Source: Variovorax ginsengisoli | Lineage (GTDB): Bacteria > Pseudomonadota > Gammaproteobacteria > Burkholderiales > Burkholderiaceae_C | DNA: 64,000 nt | Direction of reading: 5' to 3' | Assembly: GCF_030811835.1 (NCBI RefSeq) | Contig: NZ_JAUSRO010000007.1 | Coordinates: forward strand, 124,001-188,000 | Shown: in pieces, positions 44,137 to 54,335 of the stretch | Numbering within the stretch: the first letter of the stretch is position 1 | Layout of the letters: every line of letters begins with the position of its first letter | The notes under the pieces: model-generated | Told to the model about the DNA's origin: nothing | Database searches by the model: none | What the model saw: the letters and a program-made list of their open reading frames with translations, nothing else | Position numbers and translations under genes: made by a program

Positions 44137-44966
44137 CCGACGCCACCCTGAACCTCGATGCGCGCCAGCGCGCCATGCTCGACGAAATGGGCGTCAAGGT
44201 CTGGTGGCCGGTGCGTGCACCGGCGCCGGTGGTGGTGACACCTCCGGCCGAGGACGTCGCAGCACCGACCGTGGAAGACAACGCGCAGGACGTGCCGGCG
44301 CGATTCGACGACGAGGCGCTCGATGCGCCGGCACGCGCACCGGCACCGGCACCACGGCCAGCCGCGCCAGCGCGACCCTCGGTCGCGCAGATCCCGTCGC
44401 CTGTGCCGCCCGCCTCTGGGCCACCTGCCGCTGCGCCAGCCGCCGCGCGCGGCCCTGCGGTGCTCGTCGATGCGCCACAGCTGCTGCACGGCGCCGACAA
44501 CGCCACTGGCGGCTGGCTGGTGGTGGCCGACATGCCGCCGGAGGCCGACGGCCGCCATGGCGCGCCGTTTTCGGGCGATGCGGGCCGGCTGCTCGAGAAC
44601 ATGCTGCGCGCGCTGCAACTGCATGCGGGCCCGACGCCGGTGCATCTGGTGCGGACCCATCGCGGCGTGGCGTCGACCGGTGCGCAGGGTCTGCAATCCT
44701 TCGACGACCATTTCATGGCGCAGGCCGCCGCACTGGCGCCGCGCGTCGTGCTGGCGATGGGGCCGCTGGCCGCGCAGAGCCTGCTGCAGAGCGGTGAACC
44801 GCTGGGCAAGCTGCGTGGCCGGGCCGGCCGTGCAGCGGCGCTGGGCGACGTGCCGGTGGTCGCCACCTACCATCCGGCCTACCTGGTGCGCACGCCCGCC
44901 GACAAGGGGCGCGCCTGGGCCGACCTGTGCCTGGCGGCGGAGCTCTTCGATCGGGCCGGCGCCTAA
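44133..44966 (+). CDS. Degenerate uracil-DNA glycosylase-fold protein, possible HolD (psi)-like clamp-loader subunit
   Basis: A 277-aa protein in three parts: an N-terminal peptide (RQRAMLDEMGVKVWWPVR), an Ala/Pro-rich linker (about residues 30-105), and a type-4/5 UDG-like domain (about 125-275). The domain retains GRLLENMLRAL and YHPAYLVRTPADKGRAWADL, but motif A is ADMPP in place of GExPG, and the Fe-S cysteines are missing (one Cys in total), so glycosylase activity is doubtful. The N-terminal peptide resembles E. coli HolD (LQQLGITQW region), and holD also adjoins rimI in E. coli. The psi role is my inference; 'uracil-DNA glycosylase family' is the conservative call. Confidence 0.75.
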   Translation: MTDATLNLDARQRAMLDEMGVKVWWPVRAPAPVVVTPPAEDVAAPTVEDNAQDVPARFDDEALDAPARAPAPAPRPAAPARPSVAQIPSPVPPASGPPAAAPAAARGPAVLVDAPQLLHGADNATGGWLVVADMPPEADGRHGAPFSGDAGRLLENMLRALQLHAGPTPVHLVRTHRGVASTGAQGLQSFDDHFMAQAAALAPRVVLAMGPLAAQSLLQSGEPLGKLRGRAGRAAALGDVPVVATYHPAYLVRTPADKGRAWADLCLAAELFDRAGA

Positions 44967-44977
44967 AATCGGCGCCC

Positions 44978-45802
44978 ATGACTTTCATCGACCAATTGCG
45001 CGCCGCCGAGCGGCAGAACCGCTCGCTGCTGTGCGTGGGCCTCGACCCGGAACCGACCCGGTTTCCCGCCCGCTACCGCAATGATGCAAGCAAGATCTAC
45101 GACTTCTGCGCCCACATCGTCGATGCCACGGCCGAACTGGCCATCGCCTTCAAGCCGCAGATCGCCTACTTCGCCGCGCACCGGGCCGAAGGCCAGCTCG
45201 AACAGCTGATTGCCCACATCCGCCGCGTGGCGCCGCAGGTGCCCGTGATCCTGGACGCCAAGCGCGGTGACATCGGCTCGACCGCCGAGCAGTATGCGAT
45301 CGAAGCCTTCGAGCGTTACGGCGCCGATGCGGTCACGCTGTCGCCTTTCATGGGCTTCGACTCGGTGCAGCCGTACCTCAAATACCACGGCAAGGGTGCG
45401 TTCCTGCTGTGCCGCACCAGCAATCCGGGCGGCGACGACCTGCAGAACCAGCGCCTGGCCTCGGTGCCTGGCGAACCGCTGCTCTACGAGCACGTCGCGC
45501 GTCTGGCCCAGGGCCCCTGGAACCTCAACGGCCAGCTCGGCCTGGTGGTGGGCGCCACCTACCCGGCCGAGATCGAGCGCGTGCGCGCGCTCGCACCCAC
45601 CGTGCCCCTGCTGATCCCGGGCGTCGGCACGCAGGGCGGCGACGCGGTCGCGACCGTGCGCGCGGGCTGGCGCGAGGACGCGCCGATCGTCGTCAGTTCG
45701 TCGCGTGCCATCTGCTACGCATCGGCCGGTGACGACTTCGTGGAAGCGGCGCGGCGCGAGGCCACGCGCACGCGCGACGCGCTCGAAGCAGCCAAGTCCT
45801 GA
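44978..45802 (+). CDS. pyrF: Orotidine-5'-phosphate decarboxylase
   Basis: Last step of UMP synthesis. The 274-aa product is the longer type-2 PyrF: LLCVGLDPEPTRFP, AFKPQIAYFAAHRAEG, VILDAKRGDIGSTAEQYA (catalytic Lys-Asp) and ADAVTLSPFMGFDSVQPY. The ATG at 44978 is only 9 bases after TAAAAT (44964-44969), a possible -10 that would give a leaderless message, but no -35 is visible. It follows the UDG-like gene by 11 bp. Convergent with the IclR gene. Confidence 0.97.
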   Translation: MTFIDQLRAAERQNRSLLCVGLDPEPTRFPARYRNDASKIYDFCAHIVDATAELAIAFKPQIAYFAAHRAEGQLEQLIAHIRRVAPQVPVILDAKRGDIGSTAEQYAIEAFERYGADAVTLSPFMGFDSVQPYLKYHGKGAFLLCRTSNPGGDDLQNQRLASVPGEPLLYEHVARLAQGPWNLNGQLGLVVGATYPAEIERVRALAPTVPLLIPGVGTQGGDAVATVRAGWREDAPIVVSSSRAICYASAGDDFVEAARREATRTRDALEAAKS

Positions 45803-45818
45803 GCGGGCACCCCGACAC

Positions 45819-46649
45819 TCAGACCGTCTTCGGCGGCGCGCCCAGGCGCTGCGACACCTCGTCGGCGCAGGCCCTGAGTGCGCGCGCCATCGGGCCGTCC
45901 CAGCGGGCATCGAAGAGGCCGGCCGAGCCGATGGCGGTCAGCGCCAGCACGAGCGTGCCCGTGTGGTCGAACACCGGCGCGGCCATGGCGTTCACGCCCG
46001 GCAGCACCTCGCTCTCCGAACGGCTCATGCCATGGGCACGCACCTCGGCCAGCTGCGCCTCGAAATCTTTCCAGGAGGGCAGGGGCCGTGCCGCCGGAAT
46101 GCCGGGTTCGGCCTGGGGCGCGCCCTTGCGCAGCCTGTCGCGTGAACGTTCCTCATCGAGCAGGGCGCGCACCGTCGCCGCCTCCAGATAGGCGCCGAAC
46201 AGCCGGCCCGAGGCGGTGTGCGCCAGCGAAAACACCGTGCCGTGGCGCAGGCTCACATGCACGGGCGCCGGCGATTCGGCCACGTGCACGATGGTCGCGC
46301 CGCGCGCGCCCCAGACCGCCAATGCCATCGTCTGGCCCGTGCTGCGGGCCAGCGCTGCGATCAGCGGCGTGGCGATGCGCACCGGGTCCGACTGCTGCAG
46401 GCCGATGAGCCCGAGCTGCAAGGCCAGCGGCCCCAGCCGGTAGTGACCGCTCGCGCCGTCCTGCTCGATCAGGCCGAGCCGGCCGAAGCTCACCATGTAC
46501 GGGTGGGCCTTGGCCGGCGTCATGTCGGCCTCGCGTGCCAGGTCTTTCAGCGCCATCGGACGGCCGTGGTGGACCAGCGCGCGCAGCAACTGGCCGCCCA
46601 CTTCGATGCTCTGGATGCCGCGCTGCGTGCGGTCGTGGTCGAGGGCCAT
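45819..46649 (-). CDS. IclR family transcriptional regulator of homogentisate catabolism
   Basis: A 276-aa regulator with an N-terminal winged helix (GIQSIEVGGQLLRALVHHG, TPAKAHPYMVSFGRLGLIE) and a C-terminal ligand domain (residues about 90-265, RSTGQTMALAVWGARGATIVH, VNAMAAPVFDHTGTLVLALT). The start at 46649 has AGGA upstream; an in-frame ATG at 46691 would add 14 residues without a ribosome site. It is divergent from hmgA, and a 15-bp palindrome in the 132-bp gap is a good operator candidate. It probably represses hmgA-fahA until an aromatic intermediate binds. Confidence 0.88.
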   Translation of the reverse strand: MALDHDRTQRGIQSIEVGGQLLRALVHHGRPMALKDLAREADMTPAKAHPYMVSFGRLGLIEQDGASGHYRLGPLALQLGLIGLQQSDPVRIATPLIAALARSTGQTMALAVWGARGATIVHVAESPAPVHVSLRHGTVFSLAHTASGRLFGAYLEAATVRALLDEERSRDRLRKGAPQAEPGIPAARPLPSWKDFEAQLAEVRAHGMSRSESEVLPGVNAMAAPVFDHTGTLVLALTAIGSAGLFDARWDGPMARALRACADEVSQRLGAPPKTV

Positions 46650-46732
46650 GCCAGCGTCCTGCCTTTCATTGGATGAAGGGGGATTAGACATGAACGGCCG
46701 GCAGGCATACACTCCCGTCATTCGCCATTTGC

Positions 46733-46747
46733 AAATCGATTCGATTT
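46733..46747. promoter_or_regulatory. Palindromic operator between IclR gene and hmgA
   Basis: AAATCGA-T-TCGATTT is a perfect 7-1-7 palindrome located 35 bp before hmgA and about 85 bp before the regulator's start. IclR proteins bind palindromes of 14-15 bp in such divergent promoters. Likely the regulator's site. Confidence 0.65.
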
Positions 46748-46781
46748 AGACGAATAACATCACGTCACCGGAGACAAACCC

Positions 46782-48113
46782 ATGACCCCAGAAACCCCCA
46801 CTGCGCTGCGCTACCTGAGCGGCTTCGGCAACGAACACGCCACCGAGGCCGTGCCCGGCGCGCTGCCGCAGGGCCGCAACAGCCCGCAGCGCGCGCCCTT
46901 CGACCTCTATCCCGAGTTGATCTCGGGCACCGCCTTCACCGCACCGCGCCACGAGAACCGCCGCAGCTGGCTCTATCGCCGGCAGCCTTCGGTGGTGTCG
47001 GGCCGCTACCAGGCCATGGCCCAGCCGCATTGGCAGACCGGTGCCGACCGCACGGTCGCGCTGCCGCCCGAGCCGCTGCGCTGGCATCCCATGCCGCTGG
47101 AGGGCGTGGATGCGGACTTCATCGACGGCATGCGCACGCTGGCGGCCAATGGCGATGCCGAGGCGCAGAGCGGCGTGGCCGCGCACCTCTACCTGGCCAA
47201 CCGGTCGATGGAGCGTCGCGCCTTCGTCAATGCCGACGGCGAGCTGCTGCTCGTGCCGCAGCAGGGGCGCCTGCGGCTGACGACCGAAATGGGCGTGCTC
47301 GAAGTCAAGCCTGGCGAAATCGCGGTGATACCGCGCGGTGTGGTGTTCAAGGTCGGCCTGCCTGATTCCGACGCCGGCGCAGGCCCGTCGCGCGGCTACG
47401 TCTGCGAGAACTACGGTGCCCAGTTCCGCTTGCCCGAACTCGGGCCGATCGGCTCCAACGGCCTGGCCAACCCGCGCGACTTCCAGGCACCGGTGGCGGC
47501 CTTCGAGGCCGACGCCAGCGGCGCCGATACGGGCTACGAGCTCGTCAAGAAATTCGGCGGCAGCTTCTGGCGCGCGCCAATGCGGCATTCGCCCTTCAAC
47601 GTGGTCGCCTGGCACGGCAACCTGGCGCCGGTGAAGTACGACACCGCGAACTTCATGACGATCGGCTCGATCAGCTTCGACCATCCGGATCCGTCGATCT
47701 TCACCGTGCTGACGTCGCCGAGCGACACGCCCGGCACGGCCAACTGCGACTTCGTGATCTTCCCTCCGCGCTGGCTGGTGATGGAAGACACCTTCCGTCC
47801 GCCGTGGTACCACCGCAACCTGATGAGCGAGTTCATGGGCCTGGTGTACGGCGAGTACGACGCCAAGCCCGGCGGCTTCAAGCCCGGCGGCGCGAGCCTG
47901 CACAACCTGATGGTGCCGCACGGCCCGGACGAAGAGGCCTTCGACAAGGCGAGCCACGGCACGCTGGAGCCGCGCAAGCTCGACCACACGCTGGCCTTCA
48001 TGTTCGAGAGCCGCTACCGTTTCATTCCCACGGCCTGGGCGCTGCAAAGTCCCACGCTCGACCTGAACTACGCCGACTGCTGGGCCGGCCTCAAGGACCA
48101 ATTCCAACCATGA
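46782..48113 (+). CDS. hmgA: Homogentisate 1,2-dioxygenase
   Basis: Fe(II) enzyme that opens homogentisate, the central step of tyrosine and phenylalanine breakdown. The 443-aa product has the start [19 protein letters not shown], cupin strands, and the active-site histidine/glutamate motifs in [20 protein letters not shown] and [20 protein letters not shown]. It is complete. The stop overlaps the fahA start by 4 bp (ATGA), giving a coupled operon. The ribosome site GGAGACAAACCC is weak but present. Confidence 0.97.
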   Translation: MTPETPTALRYLSGFGNEHATEAVPGALPQGRNSPQRAPFDLYPELISGTAFTAPRHENRRSWLYRRQPSVVSGRYQAMAQPHWQTGADRTVALPPEPLRWHPMPLEGVDADFIDGMRTLAANGDAEAQSGVAAHLYLANRSMERRAFVNADGELLLVPQQGRLRLTTEMGVLEVKPGEIAVIPRGVVFKVGLPDSDAGAGPSRGYVCENYGAQFRLPELGPIGSNGLANPRDFQAPVAAFEADASGADTGYELVKKFGGSFWRAPMRHSPFNVVAWHGNLAPVKYDTANFMTIGSISFDHPDPSIFTVLTSPSDTPGTANCDFVIFPPRWLVMEDTFRPPWYHRNLMSEFMGLVYGEYDAKPGGFKPGGASLHNLMVPHGPDEEAFDKASHGTLEPRKLDHTLAFMFESRYRFIPTAWALQSPTLDLNYADCWAGLKDQFQP

Positions 48114-49378
48114 CCATCCTCAACGCCACCCACGATCCGAAGCTGCGCAGCTGGGTTGCCAGTGCCAACGTCGCCGGTTGCGACTTTCCCGTGCAGAACC
48201 TGCCGTTCGGCCGTTTTCGCCCGGCGGGCAGCCAGGATGCGTTTCGCATCGGCGTTGCCATCGGCGACCAGGTGCTCGACCTGAAGGCCGCGGGCATCGT
48301 CGACACCGACGACATGAATGTGCTGATGGCGGCCACGGTGGCCGAGCGCCAGGCACTGCGCGCCCGTCTGTCCGAAGGGCTGCGCGAAGGCAGCACGCAG
48401 CAGGCCGCCTGGTCGCAGGCACTGTGCGCACAGTCGTCGGTGGAACTGACCGTGCCCTGCCGCATCGGGGACTACACGGACTTCTATACCAGCGTGCATC
48501 ACGCCACCACGGTGGGCAAGCAGTTTCGCCCGGACAACCCGCTGCTGCCCAACTACAAGTGGGTGCCGATCGGCTACCACGGACGTGCCTCCTCCATCAT
48601 CGCGAGCGGCCAGGATTTCAAGCGCCCGCAGGGCCAGACCAAGGCGCCCGACGCCGAGGTGCCTTCGTTCGGTCCGTGCCGGCGGCTCGACTACGAACTC
48701 GAACTCGGCTGGTTCATCGGTCAGGGCAACGCGCAGGGCATGCCCATTGCCATCGCGCAGGCCGAACAGCATCTCTTTGGCGTGACGCTCTTCAACGACT
48801 GGTCGGCGCGCGACATCCAGGGCTGGGAATACCAGCCACTCGGGCCGTTCCTCTCGAAGAACTTCGCCAGCAGCGTATCGCCCTGGCTGGTCACGCTGGA
48901 GGCGTTGGCGCCATTCCGAGCCGCCTTCGAGCGCCCGGCTGGAGACCCGCAGCCTTTGCCCTACCTCGATTCGCCGGACAACCGCGCACAAGGCGCTTTC
49001 TCGATCACGCTCGAAGTGCTGCTGCAGACCGAAAAGATGCGCCTGGCAGGCGAGGCGCCGACCCGGCTGTCGAGCACCAACACCACCCGGGCGGCCTACT
49101 GGACGCCCGGCCAGCTGGTGGCGCACCACACTGTCAACGGCTGCAACCTGCAGCCGGGCGACCTGCTGGGCTCGGGCACGCTGTCGGGTCCCGGCGCCAG
49201 TGAAGCGGGCTCGCTGATGGAGCTTTCCGCTGGCGGCAAGCAGCCGATCGTGCTGCCCAATGGTGAGCGCCGCACCTTCCTGGAAGACGGCGACACGCTG
49301 ACGCTGCGCGGCTACTGCGAACGCGAGGGCGCGGTGCGCATCGGGCTGGGCGAGGTCAGCGGCACCGTGCGGGGCTGA
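48110..49378 (+). CDS. fahA: Fumarylacetoacetase
   Basis: It hydrolyses fumarylacetoacetate to fumarate and acetoacetate, ending the homogentisate pathway. The 422-aa product has an N-terminal SH3-like domain ([26 protein letters not shown]) and the FAH catalytic domain with [41 protein letters not shown] and [20 protein letters not shown]. The conserved Asp/Glu metal ligands are visible. Maleylacetoacetate isomerase is not seen in the window. Confidence 0.97.
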   Translation: MTILNATHDPKLRSWVASANVAGCDFPVQNLPFGRFRPAGSQDAFRIGVAIGDQVLDLKAAGIVDTDDMNVLMAATVAERQALRARLSEGLREGSTQQAAWSQALCAQSSVELTVPCRIGDYTDFYTSVHHATTVGKQFRPDNPLLPNYKWVPIGYHGRASSIIASGQDFKRPQGQTKAPDAEVPSFGPCRRLDYELELGWFIGQGNAQGMPIAIAQAEQHLFGVTLFNDWSARDIQGWEYQPLGPFLSKNFASSVSPWLVTLEALAPFRAAFERPAGDPQPLPYLDSPDNRAQGAFSITLEVLLQTEKMRLAGEAPTRLSSTNTTRAAYWTPGQLVAHHTVNGCNLQPGDLLGSGTLSGPGASEAGSLMELSAGGKQPIVLPNGERRTFLEDGDTLTLRGYCEREGAVRIGLGEVSGTVRG

Positions 49379-49390
49379 ACCCGCGCGCGT

Positions 49391-49840
49391 TCAGAGCGAC
49401 ACGCCTGCCGCGCGGCTCGCGTCCAGGTGCTGCTTGGCGCGTTCGGCCAGCGCCACTTCGGCGGGCGTGCCGGGCACGAACCCGGCCACCGGCATCGGGC
49501 GGCCATGCGAGTCGACCGAGACGAAGACGATCAGGCATTCGGTCGTCTTCTGCATGGCGCCGCCCTTCATGTCACCGCTGCGCACTTCCACCGAAATGTT
49601 CATGCTGGTGCTGCCGGTGTAGGCCAGGCGTGCCTCGACCTCCACCAGGTCGCCGATCATGATCGGGCGGTGAAAGCGGATGCTGCCGATGAAGACGGTC
49701 ACGCAGTAGCGCTTGGACCAGCTCGTTGCGCAGGCGTAGCCCGCCTCGTCGATCCATTTCATGACGGTGCCGCCGTGGACCTTGCCACCGAAATTGACGG
49801 TGCTGGGTTCGGCGAGGAAGCGCAGGGTGATGGACGACAT
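49391..49840 (-). CDS. Acyl-CoA thioesterase (YciA/hotdog family)
   Basis: A 149-aa single hotdog-fold enzyme with the motif NFGGKVHGGTVMKWIDEAGYACA (catalytic Asp in the helix), IGDLVEVEARLAYTGSTSMNISVE and KTTECLIVFVSVD. The group is YciA/ACOT-like, which hydrolyses short to long acyl-CoA. Convergent with fahA (12 bp between stops). A 123-bp gap to tesB follows. Confidence 0.9.
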   Translation of the reverse strand: MSSITLRFLAEPSTVNFGGKVHGGTVMKWIDEAGYACATSWSKRYCVTVFIGSIRFHRPIMIGDLVEVEARLAYTGSTSMNISVEVRSGDMKGGAMQKTTECLIVFVSVDSHGRPMPVAGFVPGTPAEVALAERAKQHLDASRAAGVSL

Positions 49841-49963
49841 GGGGTGGTTTGGGTCGTGGAATGATCGGAGGGGCGCGCTATTTTCCAGCCAATTGGCCGG
49901 CGCGCGGCGCAGCGCTTAACATCTGTCGCACCTTCCAGCGTGCCGCGCTGCACCGACGACCCG

Positions 49964-50863
49964 ATGACCGAATTTCACGACTTCTCCGAACCGCCCGAGG
50001 CCGAGCAAGCCCGCCTTGTCGCCGAGCTCGTCGGCCTGATGGACCTCGTGCCATCGGGTGAGGACTGCTTCATGGCGCAGAGCGAGGACCTCGGCACACC
50101 CGCCGTCTTCGGCGGCCAGGTGCTCGGCCAGGCCCTGATGGCCGCCAGCCGCACGGTCGAGGCCGACCGGCCGGTGCATTCGATGCATGCCTACTTCCTG
50201 CTGCCCGGCGAGCATGCGCCCATCGCGTACGCGGTCGACCGCGTGCGCGACGGCCGCAGTTTCACCACGCGGCACGTGGTCGCGCGCCAGCAGGGGCGCA
50301 CCATCTTCGAAATGTCGGCGTCGTTCCAGACGGCGGCCGACGGCATCGAGCACCAGGACGCGATGCCCGCCGTGCCCGGCCCGGACGGGCTGGTCAGCGA
50401 GCTGCAGCAGCGCATCGCGCTGGGCGATCGGTTGCCTGCGCCGTGGCAGGTCAAGGGCCAGCAGGGCCATGGCATCGAGTTCCGGCAGGTCGACCCGCTC
50501 GATCCGCTGCATCCGGCGATCCGGCCGGCGCATCACCAGCTGTGGGTGCGTGCGGTCGCGCCGCTGCCCGACGAGCCCTTGCTGCACCGCGCGCTGCTGG
50601 CCTATGCCTCGGACCACGGGTTGCTGCGTGCGGCCATGCTGCCGCACGGCCTGAGCTTTCTGCGCGGCAACGTGCGCGCGGCGAGCCTGGACCATGCGAT
50701 GTGGTTCCATCGCGATTTCCGCCTGGACGACTGGCTGCTCTACAGCATGGATTCGCCGAGCGCGGGCGGTGCGCGCGCGCTGTGCCGTGGCAGCTTCTTC
50801 ACGCGCGACGGCCGGCTCGTCGCGTCGACCGCGCAGGAAGGCATGCTGCGCGTGCGCGGCTAG
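49964..50863 (+). CDS. tesB: Acyl-CoA thioesterase II
   Basis: A 299-aa double-hotdog thioesterase. N-terminal half: FGGQVLGQALMAASRTVEAD, HSMHAYFLLPGE (active-site region), RDGRSFTTRHVVARQQGRTI. C-terminal half: LRAAMLPHGLSFLRGNVRAASLDHAMWFHRDF (catalytic Asp of the LDHAMWFH motif) and GSFFTRDGRLVASTAQEG. Broad medium- and long-chain acyl-CoA hydrolysis is the family role. The ATG at 49964 is the first in the homologous region. Convergent with livF. Confidence 0.94.
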   Translation: MTEFHDFSEPPEAEQARLVAELVGLMDLVPSGEDCFMAQSEDLGTPAVFGGQVLGQALMAASRTVEADRPVHSMHAYFLLPGEHAPIAYAVDRVRDGRSFTTRHVVARQQGRTIFEMSASFQTAADGIEHQDAMPAVPGPDGLVSELQQRIALGDRLPAPWQVKGQQGHGIEFRQVDPLDPLHPAIRPAHHQLWVRAVAPLPDEPLLHRALLAYASDHGLLRAAMLPHGLSFLRGNVRAASLDHAMWFHRDFRLDDWLLYSMDSPSAGGARALCRGSFFTRDGRLVASTAQEGMLRVRG

Positions 50864-50883
50864 ACGAGCCCGCCCGGGCGTGC

Positions 50884-51629
<746 letters not shown>

Positions 51630-51633
<4 letters not shown>

Positions 51634-52385
51634 GAATGGCCTTCCGCTTCGGTTCCCAGATAGACCGCCTGCACGTCCGGATGGCCGCGCACCTCGTCGG
51701 CCGTGCCGGTCATGAGCACGCGGCCCTGCACCAGCACCGTCAGGCGGTTGGCCAGCCGGAAGACGGCGTCCATGTCGTGTTCGATGAGCAGGATCGCCAT
51801 TTCGCTGCGCAGCGATGCGATGAGCGCGACCATGCGCGCCGATTCGTCCGGCCCCATGCCTGCCATGGGCTCGTCCAGCAGCAGCAGGCGGGGCTTGGCC
51901 GCCAGCGCCAGGGCCACGTCGAGCGCACGTTGGGCGCCGTGCGGCAGCGTGCCGGCGATGCGGTCGCGTTCGGCCGACAGGCCCACGCGCTCGGCCAGCG
52001 CCTCGGCCTGTTCGACCAGCGCGCGTTCGCCCGAGCGCGCTGCCAGAAAACGCATGCTGCTGCCGGCGTGCGCCTGCACCGCCAGCATCAGGTTGTCGTG
52101 CACGGTTTCGCGGGCGAACACGCGCGTGACCTGAAAGCAGCGCGACAGCCCGGCGCCCACGCGCTGGTGCGCCGGCAGTGCGGTGATGTCGCGCTCGTCG
52201 ATCAGCAACCGGCCTGCGTCGGGCGGCAGCAGGCCGGAGATCAGGTTGACCAGCGTGGTCTTGCCCGCGCCGTTGGGGCCGATCAGGGCATGCACTTCGC
52301 CTTGCTCGACCGTGAGGTCGACGTGATCGGTCGCTAGCAGGCCGCCGAAGCGCTTGACGAGGCCTTCGATGCGAAACAGGCTCAT
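51630..52385 (-). CDS. livG: Branched-chain-type ABC transporter ATP-binding protein (LivG)
   Basis: A 251-aa ATPase: Walker A IGPNGAGKTTLVNL, a long LivG-type insert (RVGAGLSRCFQVTRVFARET), a degenerate signature with GAQRALDVALALA, Walker B LLLLDEPMAGMGP and LIEHDMDAVFRLANRLTVL. The signature reads LPHGAQR where LSHGEQR is usual, a small variation. It overlaps livM by 4 bp and livF by 4 bp. Confidence 0.94.
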
Positions 52386-53371
52386 GATGCGGCCACCTTC
52401 TTCTTTCCGCGCGACAGCGCGGCCAGGCCCTTGGGCGCCCACAGCGCCACGGCGATCAGCAGCAGGCCGAGCGGCAGGTGCCAGTGGTCGGTGTACTGCT
52501 TGAGCACTTCCTCCAGCACGAGCCACACGGCCGCGCCCACCGGACCGCCCCAGCTGCGCCCGAGCCCGCCGATGACCACCATCACCACCAGCGTGGCCGA
52601 CTGCGTCCAGTGCATGGCGCCGGGGCTGATGAAACCGTTGCCGCCTGCCAGCAGGGCACCGGCCAGGCCGGCGATGGCGCCTGCGATGGCGAAGGCCGCC
52701 AGCTGGATACGGAACACCGGATAGCCGAGCGCACGCATGCGGACCTCGTTGTCGCGGATGCCCATGAGCGCATGGCCGAAGCGCGAGCGCGTGGCGCGCT
52801 GCATCCACGCCAGCAGCAACGCCACCAGCGCCAGCACCAGCCAGTAGAAGTGGGTCTCGTTGCCCAGGTCGATGCCCAGGCCCAGCGTGGGCCGTGCGGG
52901 CAGCGTATAGCCGTCGTCGCCGCCGTAATTGCGCAAGGACACCGCCACGAAGTACAGCATCTGGGCGAAGGCCAGCGTGGTCATGATGAAGTAAACGCCG
53001 CGCGTGCGCAGTGCCACCGTGCCGATCAGCGCGGCCACGAGGCCGGCGACCACGGCCGCGGCCGGCCACAGCAGCCAGGCCGATGCAAAGCCGGCGTCGG
53101 ACAGGGCGACCACCGTGTAGGCGCCCACACCGATGAAGCCTGCATGTCCGAGCGCGACCATGCCGCCGAAGCCCAGGATGAAGTTCAGGCTGGCCGCGGC
53201 CAGCGCAACGATCAGCACACGCCGCACGAAGCCGATGTAGAACTCCATGCCGAACAGCGGCGCGATCAGCGGGAATGCGGCGAGCGCCACGAGAAGCACG
53301 ACAGTCCAGGCGGCTGCCGCCGGCCGGCCCCGGGGGGGACGTGCCGCACCGGTAGGAGAAGGTGTGTTCAT
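52382..53371 (-). CDS. livM: Branched-chain-type ABC transporter permease (LivM)
   Basis: A 329-aa membrane protein with about nine helices. The LivM pattern includes LNFILGFGGMVALGHAGFIGVGAY and the EAA-like GIRDNEVRMRALGYPVFRIQL, with AGALLAGGNGFISPG following. It forms the channel with LivH. It overlaps livH by 4 bp and livG by 4 bp. The transported compound is unknown, as LivHM systems also carry aromatic acids, amides and urea. Confidence 0.94.
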   Translation of the reverse strand: MNTPSPTGAARPPRGRPAAAAWTVVLLVALAAFPLIAPLFGMEFYIGFVRRVLIVALAAASLNFILGFGGMVALGHAGFIGVGAYTVVALSDAGFASAWLLWPAAAVVAGLVAALIGTVALRTRGVYFIMTTLAFAQMLYFVAVSLRNYGGDDGYTLPARPTLGLGIDLGNETHFYWLVLALVALLLAWMQRATRSRFGHALMGIRDNEVRMRALGYPVFRIQLAAFAIAGAIAGLAGALLAGGNGFISPGAMHWTQSATLVVMVVIGGLGRSWGGPVGAAVWLVLEEVLKQYTDHWHLPLGLLLIAVALWAPKGLAALSRGKKKVAAS

Positions 53372-54288
53372 GCGCGGGCTGCAAAAAGACCCGAAGGCCG
53401 GAAGATCAGGACGGCCACCATGAGCGCGTACATCGCCACCTCCGCGAACAGCGGGCCGAGGTCGGCCGCCGTGGACGGCGGCAGCGTGGCGCGCAGCAGC
53501 ATCGGCATGAAGGCGCGGCCGATGGTGTCGACCAGCCCCACCAGCAGCGCCGCGATGAAGGCGCCGCGCACCGAGCCGATGCCGCCGATCACCAGCACCA
53601 CCAGCGCGGGAATGAGGATCTGCTCGCCCATGCCGACCTGCACGGCAACGATCGGACCCATCAGGGCGCCGGCCAGGGCCGCGAGCGCCGCGCCCAAAAG
53701 GAACACGCCGTTGAAGATGCGGCCCACGCGCACACCCATGAGTTCGGCCATCGGCCGGTCGGAGGCTCCGGCGCGCACGCGCATGCCCACGCGCGTGTGG
53801 TTGACCAGCAGGTAGAGCGCCAGCGCGACCAGCACGCCCGCGCCGAGGATCACCAGCCGATAGGCAGGGTAGGGCAGGCCCGGTACCAGCTCGACCGGAC
53901 CGCTGAGCGCGGCGGGCGTCGGAGCCATCACGGGCGACGGGCCCCAGATCATCTTCACCAGGTCGTCGGCTACCAGGATCACGCCGAAGGTTGCCAGCAC
54001 CTGCGCGAGGTGGTCGCGCTTGTAGAGCTGGCGCATCAGCAGCACTTCCAGCAAGGCCGCCACGATCACCGTGACCGCCACCGCCAGCACGATCGCCGCC
54101 ACGAACGATCCGCTGCGCGTGTGCGCCTCGGCCGCCACGTAGGCGCCCGCCATGAACAGCGAGCCGTGCGCCAGGTTCAGCACGTCCATGATGCCGAACA
54201 CCAGCGTCAGGCCCGCGGCCAGCAGGAACAGCATCAGGCCGTAGCCCAGGCCGTTGAGCAACTGCTCGAGGATGAGGATGGAAGTCAT
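53368..54288 (-). CDS. livH: Branched-chain-type ABC transporter permease (LivH)
   Basis: A 306-aa membrane protein with about eight helices. Family motifs are LNGLGYGLMLFLLAAGLTLVFG, IMDVLNLAHGSLFMAGAYV, and the loop RAGASDRPMAELMGVRVGRI. It is 47 bp after the substrate-binding protein gene and overlaps livM by 4 bp. Confidence 0.94.
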   Translation of the reverse strand: MTSILILEQLLNGLGYGLMLFLLAAGLTLVFGIMDVLNLAHGSLFMAGAYVAAEAHTRSGSFVAAIVLAVAVTVIVAALLEVLLMRQLYKRDHLAQVLATFGVILVADDLVKMIWGPSPVMAPTPAALSGPVELVPGLPYPAYRLVILGAGVLVALALYLLVNHTRVGMRVRAGASDRPMAELMGVRVGRIFNGVFLLGAALAALAGALMGPIVAVQVGMGEQILIPALVVLVIGGIGSVRGAFIAALLVGLVDTIGRAFMPMLLRATLPPSTAADLGPLFAEVAMYALMVAVLIFRPSGLFAARA

Positions 54289-54335
54289 GAAGCCCGTGGA
54301 GTGAAGAGGGGGTCAGCCGGCGCGCACGCGCCGCC

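Noticed and set aside
44964..44969. TAAAAT as the pyrF promoter giving a leaderless message.
   Set aside because: There is no -35 hexamer at a suitable distance, and the stop codon TAA of the upstream gene is part of the match. Co-transcription with the upstream genes is simpler.
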